Of a stretch of 64,000 nt of DNA, positions 56,280 through 64,000 are shown one piece after another; the stretch's first letter is position 1; each line of letters starts with the position of its first letter. Both the position numbers and the translations under genes were made by a program. The notes beneath the pieces are model-generated. The model was not told the origin of the DNA. It saw nothing but the letters and a program-made list of their open reading frames with translations, and did no database searches. Source of the stretch: Thermohalobaculum sp963721105 (GTDB lineage: Bacteria > Pseudomonadota > Alphaproteobacteria > Rhodobacterales > Rhodobacteraceae). The stretch is taken from positions 310,001-374,000 of the forward strand of contig CAVRHY010000005.1 of NCBI GenBank assembly GCA_963721105.1, written 5' to 3'.

Positions 56280-57425
56280 CTACAGGCGCTTGGCGACTTC
56301 CTCGAGCATCACCTCGGTGGCGCCGCCGCCGATGGCGTGGACGCGAACGTCGCGGTAGAGGCGCTCGATCTCCATGCCGCGCATGTAGCCCGAGCCACCG
56401 TGCAGCTGCAGGCATTCCCAGACGACGTGCTGCGCGACCTCGGCTGCGTAAGCCTTCAACATCGAGACCTCGCGCACGCAATCCATGCCCTGGCAGTCCA
56501 TCCACGCCACGTGGTGCGTCATCCGTTTCAGCGACTCGGCGCGCATGGCGCAGTCGGCCAGCTTGTGCCGCACGACCTGCTTGTCCCAGAGCGTGCCGCC
56601 GAAGGCCTGGCGCTGGCGGACATGGTCGAGCGCCAGCTCGATCGCCCGCTCGCACTCGCCGGTCATGATGGCGGCGGCGACCAGGCGCTCGTTCTGGAAG
56701 TTGTCCATGATCTGGTAGAAGCCGCGACCCTCGCCGCCAAGCAGGGCGTCGGCGGTCAGTTCGACATTGTCGAAGACCAGCTCGGCCGTGTCCGAGCAGC
56801 GCCACCCCATCTTGTCGAGCTTCTGCGCGACCTCGAAGCCGCGCGTCCCCTTCTCGACGATGAAGATCGACATGCCGCGCGACGGCTTCGCCGCCGGGTC
56901 GGTGCGGGCGGCAATGAAGTAGAGGTCAGCCAGAACCCCGTTCGTGATGAACATTTTCTGGCCGTTCAGCAGCCAGCCATTGCCGCGTCGCTCGGCCCGC
57001 GTGCGCAGGTTCGCCACGTCCGACCCCGCCCCAGGCTCGGTCACGCCGATCGCCGTCACCTTCCGGCCGGCGACGATGTCCGGCATGTAGCGCGCCTTCT
57101 GCTCGTCCGTGCCGTAGCGGGCGAGGTGCGGCGAGGCCATGTCGGTGTGCACCAGCGTCGATACGGCAAAGCCCGAGAGCCCGGCGCGCCCCAGCTCCTC
57201 GCCCAGCACGACCGAGCCGAAGGTGTCCATCCCGGCGCCGCCGTATTCCTCCGGATAGCGCACGCCCAGGAAGCCGAGATCGCCCATGCGCCGGAAGGCC
57301 GCGCGTGGGATCTCGCCGGCAGCTTCCCAGGCATCGGCATTCGGCCGGATCTCCTCGGCGACGTAGCGGCGGAGCTGGTCGCGGAACGCCTCGTGTTCCT
57401 GCGTGAAGAACGGCGACGCGGTCAT
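56280..57425 (-). CDS. Acyl-CoA dehydrogenase
   Basis: A 381-residue ACAD. AIGVTEPGAGSDVANLRT is the flavin/substrate motif, LNGQKMFITNG, VVRHKLADC, and HGGSGYMRGMEIERLYRD at the end. The position aligned with the catalytic Glu of medium-chain enzymes (Glu in NTEYP) is Gly here, so the base is probably the Glu in FQNERLVAA, as in isovaleryl- and long-chain-type enzymes. Start overlaps the RraA stop (ATGA). Intact. Confidence 0.93.
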   Translation of the reverse strand: MTASPFFTQEHEAFRDQLRRYVAEEIRPNADAWEAAGEIPRAAFRRMGDLGFLGVRYPEEYGGAGMDTFGSVVLGEELGRAGLSGFAVSTLVHTDMASPHLARYGTDEQKARYMPDIVAGRKVTAIGVTEPGAGSDVANLRTRAERRGNGWLLNGQKMFITNGVLADLYFIAARTDPAAKPSRGMSIFIVEKGTRGFEVAQKLDKMGWRCSDTAELVFDNVELTADALLGGEGRGFYQIMDNFQNERLVAAAIMTGECERAIELALDHVRQRQAFGGTLWDKQVVRHKLADCAMRAESLKRMTHHVAWMDCQGMDCVREVSMLKAYAAEVAQHVVWECLQLHGGSGYMRGMEIERLYRDVRVHAIGGGATEVMLEEVAKRL

Positions 57426-58063
57426 ATCTTGCGGAATTTCTGCATTGCCTCGGCGAAGGTCAGCCCGCTCGCGATCTCGCGCGTCGCCTGCTCGTCGTCG
57501 GCGGCCAGCGCCTCGGCGATCGCCGCCACCTCCTCGGCGCGGCCGGCGGGGACGCACACGATGCCGGTGCCGTCGGCGACGATTATGTCGCCCGTCGCGA
57601 CCTTCTGGCCCGAGACCGCGACCGTGCCGCCGATCTCGACCACGCGGATGCGGGTGCGACCGGTCGTCGGCACCCAATGGCGCGCGAAGACCGGGAAGGC
57701 ATGCTCGATCATCTCCTCCCGGTCGCGCACCCCGCCGTCGACGACCAGCCCGGCGATGCCCTTCAGCCGGGCCGCGTAGGAGGCCGTGCCGCCCCAGGAC
57801 GAGACGCAGTGCCCGCCATTGGCGACGACGACGATCTCGCCGGGCCGGGCGGCGTCGATCATCCGGCCGACCGCGAAGTCCGACCCCGGGAACGATCCCG
57901 CCGGCCCGGTGATCTGCAGCACGCAGCGCGCCCGCCCGGCCAGCCGCGCGCCCGGCGCGACGGGCAAGAGGCCCGTGATGACGCCATCCAGCCCGATATC
58001 CTCGAGCGCGTTCGACAGCGTCGAGGTGTAGAGCGCGCCCAGCCGCGCGACGATGTCCGTCAT
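57422..58063 (-). CDS. RraA family protein (HMG/CHA aldolase-like)
   Basis: A 213-residue RraA/dimethylmenaquinone-methyltransferase-like protein. GEIVVVANGG, GGTASYAARLKGIAGLVVDGGVRDREEM (G-x-x-x-A-x-x-x-G, Arg-Asp metal site), GDIIVADGTGIVCVP. True RraA inhibits RNase E; relatives with this Arg-Asp pair cleave 4-hydroxy-4-methyl-2-oxoglutarate or decarboxylate oxaloacetate. In a catabolic operon the lyase role is more likely. Overlaps genes on both sides by 4 bases. Confidence 0.92.
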   Translation of the reverse strand: MTDIVARLGALYTSTLSNALEDIGLDGVITGLLPVAPGARLAGRARCVLQITGPAGSFPGSDFAVGRMIDAARPGEIVVVANGGHCVSSWGGTASYAARLKGIAGLVVDGGVRDREEMIEHAFPVFARHWVPTTGRTRIRVVEIGGTVAVSGQKVATGDIIVADGTGIVCVPAGRAEEVAAIAEALAADDEQATREIASGLTFAEAMQKFRKI

Positions 58064-60552
58064 TCCCCCTCCAGAGCCTCGGTGATGACCGCCTTCAGGT
58101 GCGCGTCGTCCCACTTCTTGGGGCCGGCGGCGGCAGATGGCGAGGCCGGGCGGGTGACCAGGCGCCAGCGGCGGCCGGAGATCTCTTCCAGGCGCCGGTC
58201 GAGCAGCGCGAAGTAGCCCATGTTCTCGGTCTCTTCCTGCGCCCAGACCAGCTCGGCGTCGCCGTATGGCGCCAGCGCCCGGGCCAGCGCGTCGGCATCC
58301 AGCGGGTAGAGCTGCTCCAGCCGGATCAGCGCGACGTCCTCGATGCCGGACGCCTCGCACGCCGCCTCCAGCAGCACGGCCAGCTTGCCGGTCGACATGA
58401 CGACGCGGCGCGGCGTCCGACGGCTGTCGGCCCGCTCCCCGGCCCGCTCCTCGGCGATCACCGGGCGGAACCCGGTCGTGAACTCGTCCAGCGTCGAAAC
58501 GCAGCGCGGGTGGCGCAGCAGCGCCTTCGGCGCCAGCACGACCAGCGGCTTGGCCAGCGGCGCCAGCACCTGCCGCCGCAGGGCGTGGAAGTAGTTGGCC
58601 GGCGTCGACAGGTTGACCAGCCGCATGTTGCCGCCGGCGCAGTCGGCCATCAGGCGCTCGGGGCAGGCGGTGGCATGGTCCGGCCCGCCGCCATCGATGC
58701 CGTGCGGCAGCAGCATGACCAGCGAGGATTCGAACTGCCAGCGGTCCTCGCCGCAGATGATGCACTGGTCGTAGACCGCCTGCGCGACGTTCAGGAAGTC
58801 GCCGAACTGCGCCTCCCAGACGGTCAGCCCGTCCGGCTCGCCCAGCGAGTAGCCGTACTCGAAGCCGAGCACCGCGTTCTCGATCAGCGGCGTGTTGAAG
58901 ACCGTGGCCGGGCCGAACTGGTCGAGCGCGCGGTGCGCGAGACCCGTCCGCTGGCAGTGCACCGCCAGGTGGCGCTGCGTGAACGCGCCCCGCACCGTGT
59001 CCTGCCCGCCGAGGCGCACCGGCACGCCCTCGTCCAGCAGCGAGGCCAGCGCCAGGGCCTCGGCGGTCGCCCAGTCGATGCCCTCGCCGGCGTCGATATC
59101 GGCCCGGCGGTTGGCCAGGAACTCGGCGACCTTGGGGTGCGGCTCGATGCCCGCCGGCAGGGTCGTCAGCTGCTGCCCGAGCGCGCGCAGCCGGTCCCCG
59201 GGCACGGCGGTGTCGACCGGCCGCAGCATCTGCTCGGCGGCGTCGGGCGCCAGCCCCTGCGGTGTGCGCCGCAGGTTCGGCCGCCAGGATTTCGCCGCCT
59301 CGAAGGCGGCGTCCAGGTCGGCGCGGAAGGCCCCGACCGCGGGCTTGACGCCCAGCCGCGCGGCGTAGCGCTCGGATAACGGCGGCAGCGCATCGATCTT
59401 GCGATACATCGCCGGCTGCGTGAAGCGCGGCTGGTCGATCTCGTTGTGCCCCTTTCGGCGACAGGCGACCAGGTCGACCACGATGTCGGCGTCGAACTGC
59501 GCCCGGTAGGCGACCGCCACCTCGGCGGCGCGCATGACGGCGTCCGGGTCGTCGCCGTTGACGTGCAGGATCGGCGCCTCGATCAGCTTGGCGATGTCGG
59601 CGCAGGTGCGCGCCGTGCGCGCCTCCTCCGCACCGGTCGTGAAGCCGAGCTGGTTGTTCAGCACCAGGTGGACCGTGCCGCCGACCCCGAACGCCGCCAG
59701 CCCGGACAGTTGCAGCAGCTCGCCGTTCACGCCCTGCCCGGCAAAGGCCGCGTCGGTGTGCAGCAGCAGCGGCAGCGGCGACTGCCCGCGATCGCGGAGC
59801 GCCCGCGCGCGGCCCAGCGTGACCGGGCCGACGATCGACAGGTGCGAGGGATGCGGCGCCACCCAGATGCCGACCTTGCGCCCGTCGATCTCCAGCGTGT
59901 CGGCATGACCGAGGTGATAGGGCGAATCCGACGAGCCCATGCCCTCGGGCACGACCGGCATACCCGCCGATTCGGCGACGACCTGGACCAGCGGCTTGCC
60001 GAAGACCAGCGCCATCTGCGTCATGCGGCCCCGGTGCATGCCGCCGACGAGGATCTCGCGCACGCCGCCGCGGACGGCCTGCTCCATCGCGCGGCGGATC
60101 AGCACGAGAAAGCTTTCCGCCCCGGAGAGGCCGAAGGTCTTGGCGCCCGGCATCCGGCGGTCGAGCGTGCGCTCCAGCAGCTCGGCGCGGGCGATCAGGT
60201 CCAGCGCCGAGCGCTGCTCGCCCCGGTCCCAGCGCCGCGGCGCCTCGGCCTGCCAGGCGAGCCAGGCGTACCGCGCACGATCCTGCACATGGCCGAAGTC
60301 CCAGCCGATGGCGCCGCAATAGGCGGCGCGGAAGGGCGCGGCGTCGCCCTCCATCAGGCCATAGAGGCCGGGGTCCAGCTCGGGCACGTCCTCGGGCGGC
60401 TCGATGCCCAGCGGGTCCAGCCGCGCCGCCCGCCAGCCCCAGCGACGGTACGCCTCGGCCAACGCGATCAGCGCGCCGGCCTCGGTCGCGCTCCCCAGCA
60501 GCGCGTCGAGCGCCCCCGGATCGCCGGCGCCCAGTGCATCCGTATCGCGCAT
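58060..60552 (-). CDS. 2-oxoglutarate dehydrogenase E1-type ThDP enzyme, short paralogue
   Basis: An 830-residue SucA homologue (family usually 930-990). Landmarks: YCGAIGWDFGHVQD, PGAKTFGLSGAESFL, GGMHRGRMTQMALVFGKPL (substrate His), SDSPYHLGHAD, LHTDAAFAGQGVNGE and LVLNNQLGFTTG (ThDP/Mg), RRKGHNEIDQPRFTQP, WEAQFGDFLNVAQAVYDQ, LPHGIDGGGPDH. The N-terminus starts directly at the region around LDPLGIEPPEDVPELDPGLYGL, so the segment that in SucA carries the E2-binding part is missing. ATG 60552 has GAGGATCAG. No E2 or E3 gene in the cluster. Probably decarboxylates a 2-oxo acid in a pathway other than the TCA cycle. Confidence 0.9.
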   Translation of the reverse strand: MRDTDALGAGDPGALDALLGSATEAGALIALAEAYRRWGWRAARLDPLGIEPPEDVPELDPGLYGLMEGDAAPFRAAYCGAIGWDFGHVQDRARYAWLAWQAEAPRRWDRGEQRSALDLIARAELLERTLDRRMPGAKTFGLSGAESFLVLIRRAMEQAVRGGVREILVGGMHRGRMTQMALVFGKPLVQVVAESAGMPVVPEGMGSSDSPYHLGHADTLEIDGRKVGIWVAPHPSHLSIVGPVTLGRARALRDRGQSPLPLLLHTDAAFAGQGVNGELLQLSGLAAFGVGGTVHLVLNNQLGFTTGAEEARTARTCADIAKLIEAPILHVNGDDPDAVMRAAEVAVAYRAQFDADIVVDLVACRRKGHNEIDQPRFTQPAMYRKIDALPPLSERYAARLGVKPAVGAFRADLDAAFEAAKSWRPNLRRTPQGLAPDAAEQMLRPVDTAVPGDRLRALGQQLTTLPAGIEPHPKVAEFLANRRADIDAGEGIDWATAEALALASLLDEGVPVRLGGQDTVRGAFTQRHLAVHCQRTGLAHRALDQFGPATVFNTPLIENAVLGFEYGYSLGEPDGLTVWEAQFGDFLNVAQAVYDQCIICGEDRWQFESSLVMLLPHGIDGGGPDHATACPERLMADCAGGNMRLVNLSTPANYFHALRRQVLAPLAKPLVVLAPKALLRHPRCVSTLDEFTTGFRPVIAEERAGERADSRRTPRRVVMSTGKLAVLLEAACEASGIEDVALIRLEQLYPLDADALARALAPYGDAELVWAQEETENMGYFALLDRRLEEISGRRWRLVTRPASPSAAAGPKKWDDAHLKAVITEALEGE

Positions 60553-60649
60553 CTGATCCTCGTGCCGGTCAATGGCCCGGTGCTTGGCCTTCAATGCCGC
60601 CGGCTGCTACTACGTGCCAATGTCAATGCCTGCAACGCGGGAGCATACC

Positions 60650-61480
60650 ATGTCTGACGTCGATCACATCCATGTCGAGGATATCGCGGCAGCGGTGCCG
60701 GACGGCGCGCTCCTGGGGGTGCCGGCGGACTATTCGGGCGTACCGATGGCGGTGACGCGGGCGCTGATCGCGCGGGGCGCGCGCGACCTGCGGCTGTACT
60801 GCCTGCCGCTGACGACGATGCAGGGCGACATGCTGATCGGCGCCGGCTGCGTCGCGCGAGGTCGAGGCCGCCGCCGTGACGATGGGCGAGTACGGGCTGG
60901 CGCCGTGCTTCAGCCGCGCCTACGAGGCGGGGCGCGCTGGCGATGCGGGATTCGACCTGCCCGGCCCTGCACACGCAGTTGCAGGCGGTCGAGAAGGGCG
61001 TGCCCTTCATGCCGCTGCGCGGGCTGATCGGCTCGGACATCGCGCGCTTCCGGCCCGAGTGGAAGACGATCCAGAACCCGTTCTCGGACGAGGCCGACGA
61101 GATCATGGTTCTGCCGGCGCGGCCGCTGGACGTGACGGTGTTCCACGCGCCCTATGCCGACACGACGCGGCAACGTGCATATCGGCCGTCGGCGCGAGCT
61201 GGCGACGCTGGCGCACGCCTCGCGCGAGGTGTTCGTGACGGTCGAGAAGATCGTCGACACCGACCTCTTCGACAGCGAGGCGACGGCGGCGGGCGCCCTG
61301 CCCGCGTTCAACGTCGCGGCGCTGGCGGTGGCCCCGAACGGCGCCTGGCCGGTCGGCCTGCAGGACATCTACCCGCCCGATGCCGAGGAGCTGCGCCGCT
61401 ATGTCCGCATGGCGCGCAGCGAGGCCGGGTTCGCGGAATACCTTGCCGGACAAGGGCTTGGCGCGAGGACCGCGGCATGA
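60650..61480 (+). pseudogene. CoA-transferase subunit A (IpdA-like), frame-disrupted
   Basis: A type I CoA-transferase alpha subunit, about 275 residues after repair. Start 60650, GCGGGAG upstream. Three breaks, near 60857, 60933 and 61168, each equal to one extra base, so first and last segments are in the same frame. Segments: VPDGALLGVPADYSGVPMAV; VEAAAVTMGEYGLAPCFSRAYE; HTQLQAVEKGVPFMPLRGLIGSD and LPARPLDVTVFHAPYAD; NVHIGRRRELATLAHASREV, VEKIVDTDLF. The plan (GVPFMPLRGLIGSD...GNVHIG) is closer to IpdA than to acetate-type transferases. Stop overlaps the start of subunit B. Confidence 0.82.
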
Positions 61481-62218
61481 GCGAGGCCACGCGCGAGGAG
61501 CTTCTCATTTCGGTGCTGGCCGACATGCTGGCCGGCGACCGGCACGTCGCGGTCGGCGCCGCCTCGCCGATCCCGGGCGCCGCGGCGCTGCTGGCCAAGG
61601 CCGAGAAAGCCGAGAAGGGCGGCCGGATGCAGGTCTCGATCCTGCACTCGCGCAGCGACAACCCGTTCACCGAGGGCGCGCGCGAGATCTTCGACGTCGC
61701 CGGGCGGGGCGGCATCGACTAGCTTCTTCCTCGGCGGCGTGCAGATCGACGGGCAGGCCAACATCAACCTGGTCGGCACCGGCGAATATCCGAAGCTTTC
61801 CAAGCGCTTCCCCGGCTCGTTCGGCTCGGCGCTGATGTACTACGTCGTGCCCAGGGTGATCCTGTTCCGCGAGGAGCACTCGCCGAGAACGCTGGTGCCG
61901 AAGGTCGATTTCGTCTCGGCGCCGGGGGTCAGCCCGCCGGGCGTGCACCGGCCGGGCGGGCCGCGCGCGCTGGTGACGGGCAAGGCGATCTTCGCCTTCG
62001 ACAAGGCGGCCGGCCGCTTCCGGCTGGATCGCGTCCATCCGGGCGAGACACCCGAAAGCATCCGCGAGGCGACGGGCTTCGACTTCGACATGGGCGACGT
62101 GGCCGAGACGCCGCCGCCCTCGGCCGCGCGGCTGGCCCGCATCCGCGGCGAGATCGGCGCGCGCGTGGCGCAGTTCTATCCGGAATTCGCCAGCCGTCTC
62201 TGGGGCTTGGCAGCCTGA
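61477..62218 (+). pseudogene. CoA-transferase subunit B (IpdB-like), frame-disrupted
   Basis: About 246 residues after removing one T at 61720, which rejoins GGID to SFFLGGVQIDGQANINLVGTG. GVQIDGQANIN is the conserved glycine-rich strand; PRVILFREEHSPRTLVPKVDFVSAPG and HPGETPESIREATGF are features of IpdB/GctB-like subunits. No SENG-type catalytic-Glu motif is visible in the first 90 residues, so hydrolase or ring-opening activity, as in IpdAB, should be considered beside CoA transfer. ATGA-coupled to subunit A. Confidence 0.82.
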
Positions 62219-62241
62219 ATTAAAGCACAAGGGAGAAGAAG

Positions 62242-63435
62242 ATGGGGGCGCTCGATGGCGTCAGGGTCGTTGACCTGACGCGGGTCCTTGGCGGACCGTT
62301 CTGCACGCAATGGCTGGCCGATCACGGCGCCGAAGTCATCAAGGTCGAACCGCCGCAGGGCGACGAGGTGCGCCACTGGGGGCCGCCGTTCGACGAGGAG
62401 GTCGGGGCGGCAAGCTATTTCCTGGGCATCAACCGCAACAAGCGCGGCATCTCGCTGAACCTGGGCGACGAGAAGGGCCGCGAGGCGCTGCGCCGCCTGC
62501 TGGCGACGGCGGACGTGCTGATCGAGAACTTCAAGCCCGGCGGCATGGAGAAATGGGGCCTCGGCTATGACGTTCTGGGCAAGGAGTTTCCCCGGCTAAT
62601 CCATTGCCGTATCAGCGGTTTCGGCGCGGACGGCCCGCTGGGCGGGTTGCCCGGCTACGACGCGGTGATCCAGGCGCAGTCGGGGCTGATGAGCGTCAAC
62701 GGCGAGGCCGGGCGGCAGCCGATCCGGCTGGGCGTGCCGATCGTCGACATCGCGACCGGCATGTCGGCCGGCTTCGGCATCGCCATGGCGCTCTACGAGC
62801 GCGAGAAGTCGGGCCAGGGGCAGTATATCGACATGACGCTCTACGATACTGCGGTCTCGGTGCTTTTCCCGCATTATGCCAACTACTTCCTTGCGGGCGT
62901 TCATCCAAAACTGACCGGCAACAACCACCCCAACCTGTCGCCCTATGACGTCTACCCGACGAAGACCTGCAACGTCTTCATCGCCGGCGGCAACCAGGGG
63001 CAGTTCCGGCGGATCTGCGAGGTGCTGGGCGTGCCGGACGCGCCGGACGATCCGAAATTCTGCAACAACGGCAAGCGGTTGGAGAACGCCGCCGCGCTGC
63101 GCGCGCTGTTCGAGCCGCTGATGGCGGCCTGGGACGGCGAGGAACTGGCGCGTGCGCTGATGGCCGCCGGCGCGCCGGCCGGCGCGGTGCTGGAGACGCA
63201 CGAGGTCGTCGAGGCGCCGCACACGCTGCACCGCAAGATGACGGTCGATATCGACGGATTCCGCACCACCGGCAACCCGATCAAGTTCAGCCGCACGCCG
63301 GCCCGGCCCGACCGCAAGAAGCCGCCGAAATTCGGCGAGGAGACGCGCAAGGTGCTGGAAGAAGTAGGCTATTCGGCCGAGGAGGTCGACGCCATGATCG
63401 CCGCCGGCGCGGCGCTGGACCGCCCGAAGGCGTAA
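62242..63435 (+). CDS. CaiB/BaiF family (class III) CoA-transferase
   Basis: A 397-residue class III CoA-transferase. VRVVDLTRVLGGPFCTQWLADHGAEVIKVE is the N-terminal CoA-binding signature; the catalytic Asp should be in DMTLYDTAVS. GFGADGPLGGLPGYDAVIQA, FSRTPARP at the C-terminus. Start 62242 with AAGGGAGAAG. Shares the operon with the type I subunits (23-base gap), so two different CoA-transfer systems lie side by side, opposite the E1 paralogue/ACAD genes. Confidence 0.94.
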   Translation: MGALDGVRVVDLTRVLGGPFCTQWLADHGAEVIKVEPPQGDEVRHWGPPFDEEVGAASYFLGINRNKRGISLNLGDEKGREALRRLLATADVLIENFKPGGMEKWGLGYDVLGKEFPRLIHCRISGFGADGPLGGLPGYDAVIQAQSGLMSVNGEAGRQPIRLGVPIVDIATGMSAGFGIAMALYEREKSGQGQYIDMTLYDTAVSVLFPHYANYFLAGVHPKLTGNNHPNLSPYDVYPTKTCNVFIAGGNQGQFRRICEVLGVPDAPDDPKFCNNGKRLENAAALRALFEPLMAAWDGEELARALMAAGAPAGAVLETHEVVEAPHTLHRKMTVDIDGFRTTGNPIKFSRTPARPDRKKPPKFGEETRKVLEEVGYSAEEVDAMIAAGAALDRPKA

Positions 63436-63799
63436 GCCACGGCCGGGCCGCCGGGCGACCCGGCGGCGGCAGGCCGGCGGGGCGATAGCGCCGCCGGGCG
63501 CTGCGCCCGGGGCGCGGCGCCGGCGGCAGATTGGTTCAGGGAGCCGGGCCCGGCGCCTTCTGCAACTTCATTACGGAACGGAGCCCGGCAGGTTCGGCAA
63601 CCAAGGTCAAGGAACGCCGCCCGGGGGTTCGGGGGCAATCCTCGTCGAACTGTCTCGCAATCGGGCGTCGTCCCGGTCGCGGAGAGTCTTGCAAGAGAAT
63701 CGTCCCTCCGCGCCGGGCGAATTGCCCACCCGATCAGGGAGTCGATACCGTTAGGCGAGGATTGCCCCCGAAGTGTTCGGTGAGATCCGGCGGCCCCGC
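63436..63799. other. Intergenic region with a terminator-like stem and a palindromic element
   Basis: About 360 bases between the CaiB-family gene and the transporter, which converge. CCGGGCG-CTG-CGCCCGG at 63494-63510 is a plausible end stem for the CoA-transferase operon. The rest is the inverted-repeat element at 63630-63770. No credible gene. Confidence 0.6.
63630..63770. repeat. 141-bp imperfect palindrome with 15-bp terminal inverted repeats
   Basis: CGGGGGCAATCCTCG at 63630-63644 and its exact complement CGAGGATTGCCCCCG at 63756-63770 bound a nested palindrome: TCGCGGAGAG/CGCGGAGGGA arms on both sides of TCTTGCAAGA (63687-63696), with GCAATTCGCCCGGC in the right half. It can fold into one long hairpin. 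Parts recur at 42783-42820. No transposase; no clear target duplication. Confidence 0.7.
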
Positions 63800-64000
63800 T
63801 CAGCCGGCGACGGCCCAGGCCAGCACCGCCAGCACGCCGAGAGCGGCCAGCGAATAGACGCCATTCCAGCGCCAGGTCATCGTCGTCGACGGGATGCCGG
63901 TCGCGCCCGAGATCAGGAGCGCGCCGGTCGCGTTCGGTGCCGCCGTCATGCTGAGCGCCCAGCCGGATCCGAGGGCGACGGCGATCACCTCGGGCCGGGC
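63800..64000 (-). CDS. Membrane transporter, C-terminal end
   Basis: The last 66 codons of a membrane protein whose start lies beyond the right edge. ALGSGWALSMTAAPNATGALLISGATG followed by MTWRWNGVYSLAALGVLAVLAWAVAG reads as two helices; the ATAPNATG-type segment and final helix resemble the C-terminus of SLC13/NhaD- or citrate-type ion transporters. Family assignment is tentative. Confidence 0.55.
   Translation of the reverse strand, partial: ARPEVIAVALGSGWALSMTAAPNATGALLISGATGIPSTTMTWRWNGVYSLAALGVLAVLAWAVAG

Noticed and set aside
57422..58063. RraA as an RNase E inhibitor
   Set aside because: It is translationally locked between catabolic genes and has the Arg-Asp metal-site pattern of the aldolase/decarboxylase branch.

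Overview
The window is 64 kb of very GC-rich chromosomal DNA from an alphaproteobacterium, probably a Rhodospirillales-like lineage. Evidence: soxBDAG-type sarcosine oxidase genes, CcmI, ExoD, DUF1289, DUF3775 and DUF4164/ZapA proteins, a DtxR-type MntR beside MntH, and the order DUF4164-zapA-...-6S RNA-5-FCL-YmdB-YebC. There is no rRNA, CRISPR array, prophage or transposase. One tRNA (Gln, CTG) and one probable 6S RNA are present.

Layout. 1-6.5 kb (minus strand): end of a ThDP enzyme, an acyl-CoA synthetase translationally coupled to a histone-deacetylase-like deacylase, then an ACAD10/11- or Lva-type set (phosphotransferase, histidine phosphatase, acyl-CoA dehydrogenase). 6.7-11 kb: secreted cyclase-family hydrolase, TauD dioxygenase, PIN protein, rRNA methyltransferase. 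11.4-17.4 kb: heterotetrameric sarcosine oxidase genes, soxB being split from soxDAG by a small Ala/Pro-rich membrane protein. 17.6-20 kb: ccmI-ruvX-DUF1289. 20-25 kb: aspartic protease, ExoD, YchF, then mntR and mntH with two palindromic operator candidates upstream of mntH. 25-34 kb: tRNA-Gln, acetylated-ester-type hydrolase, acyltransferase, MsrB, methyltransferase, UlaG-like hydrolase, caspase-like protein, gatCA. 34-40 kb: ion channel plus MBL protein, SRPBCC protein, a YeeE/YedE pair, DapA family, CspA, DUF3775, hydratase. 40-42.6 kb: a broken NB-ARC/TPR (STAND) gene carrying an array of REP-like palindromes. 42.9-51.2 kb: a housekeeping run (YebC, TPR protein, lipoprotein, SLC13 permease, YmdB, GNAT, 5-FCL, 6S RNA, bestrophin-like protein, methyltransferase, ZapA, DUF4164), with transketolase divergent. 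53.6-64 kb: SDR, RlpA, and a divergent catabolic cluster: enolase-superfamily enzyme, acyl-CoA dehydrogenase, RraA-like lyase, a short 2-oxoglutarate-dehydrogenase-E1 paralogue, facing two CoA-transferase systems; the window ends in a transporter.

A striking property of the sequence is that about 14 genes are broken by roughly 20 frameshifts, nearly all equivalent to a single extra base, while long core genes (soxA, tkt, gatA, ychF, the E1 paralogue) are clean. After removing one base at each site the proteins regain normal family length, so these are most simply assembly or sequencing errors, but clustering in accessory genes leaves real decay possible. Such genes are given here as one feature each, typed pseudogene, with the break positions.

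The most interesting biology is: the deacylase/acyl-CoA synthetase pair next to a probable 4-hydroxyacyl-CoA pathway; the E1 paralogue that lacks the usual E2-binding N-terminus and sits in a CoA-thioester cluster without E2 or E3; the STAND gene invaded by palindromic repeats; and a caspase-like protein with SH3 and YARHG-type C-terminal domains.
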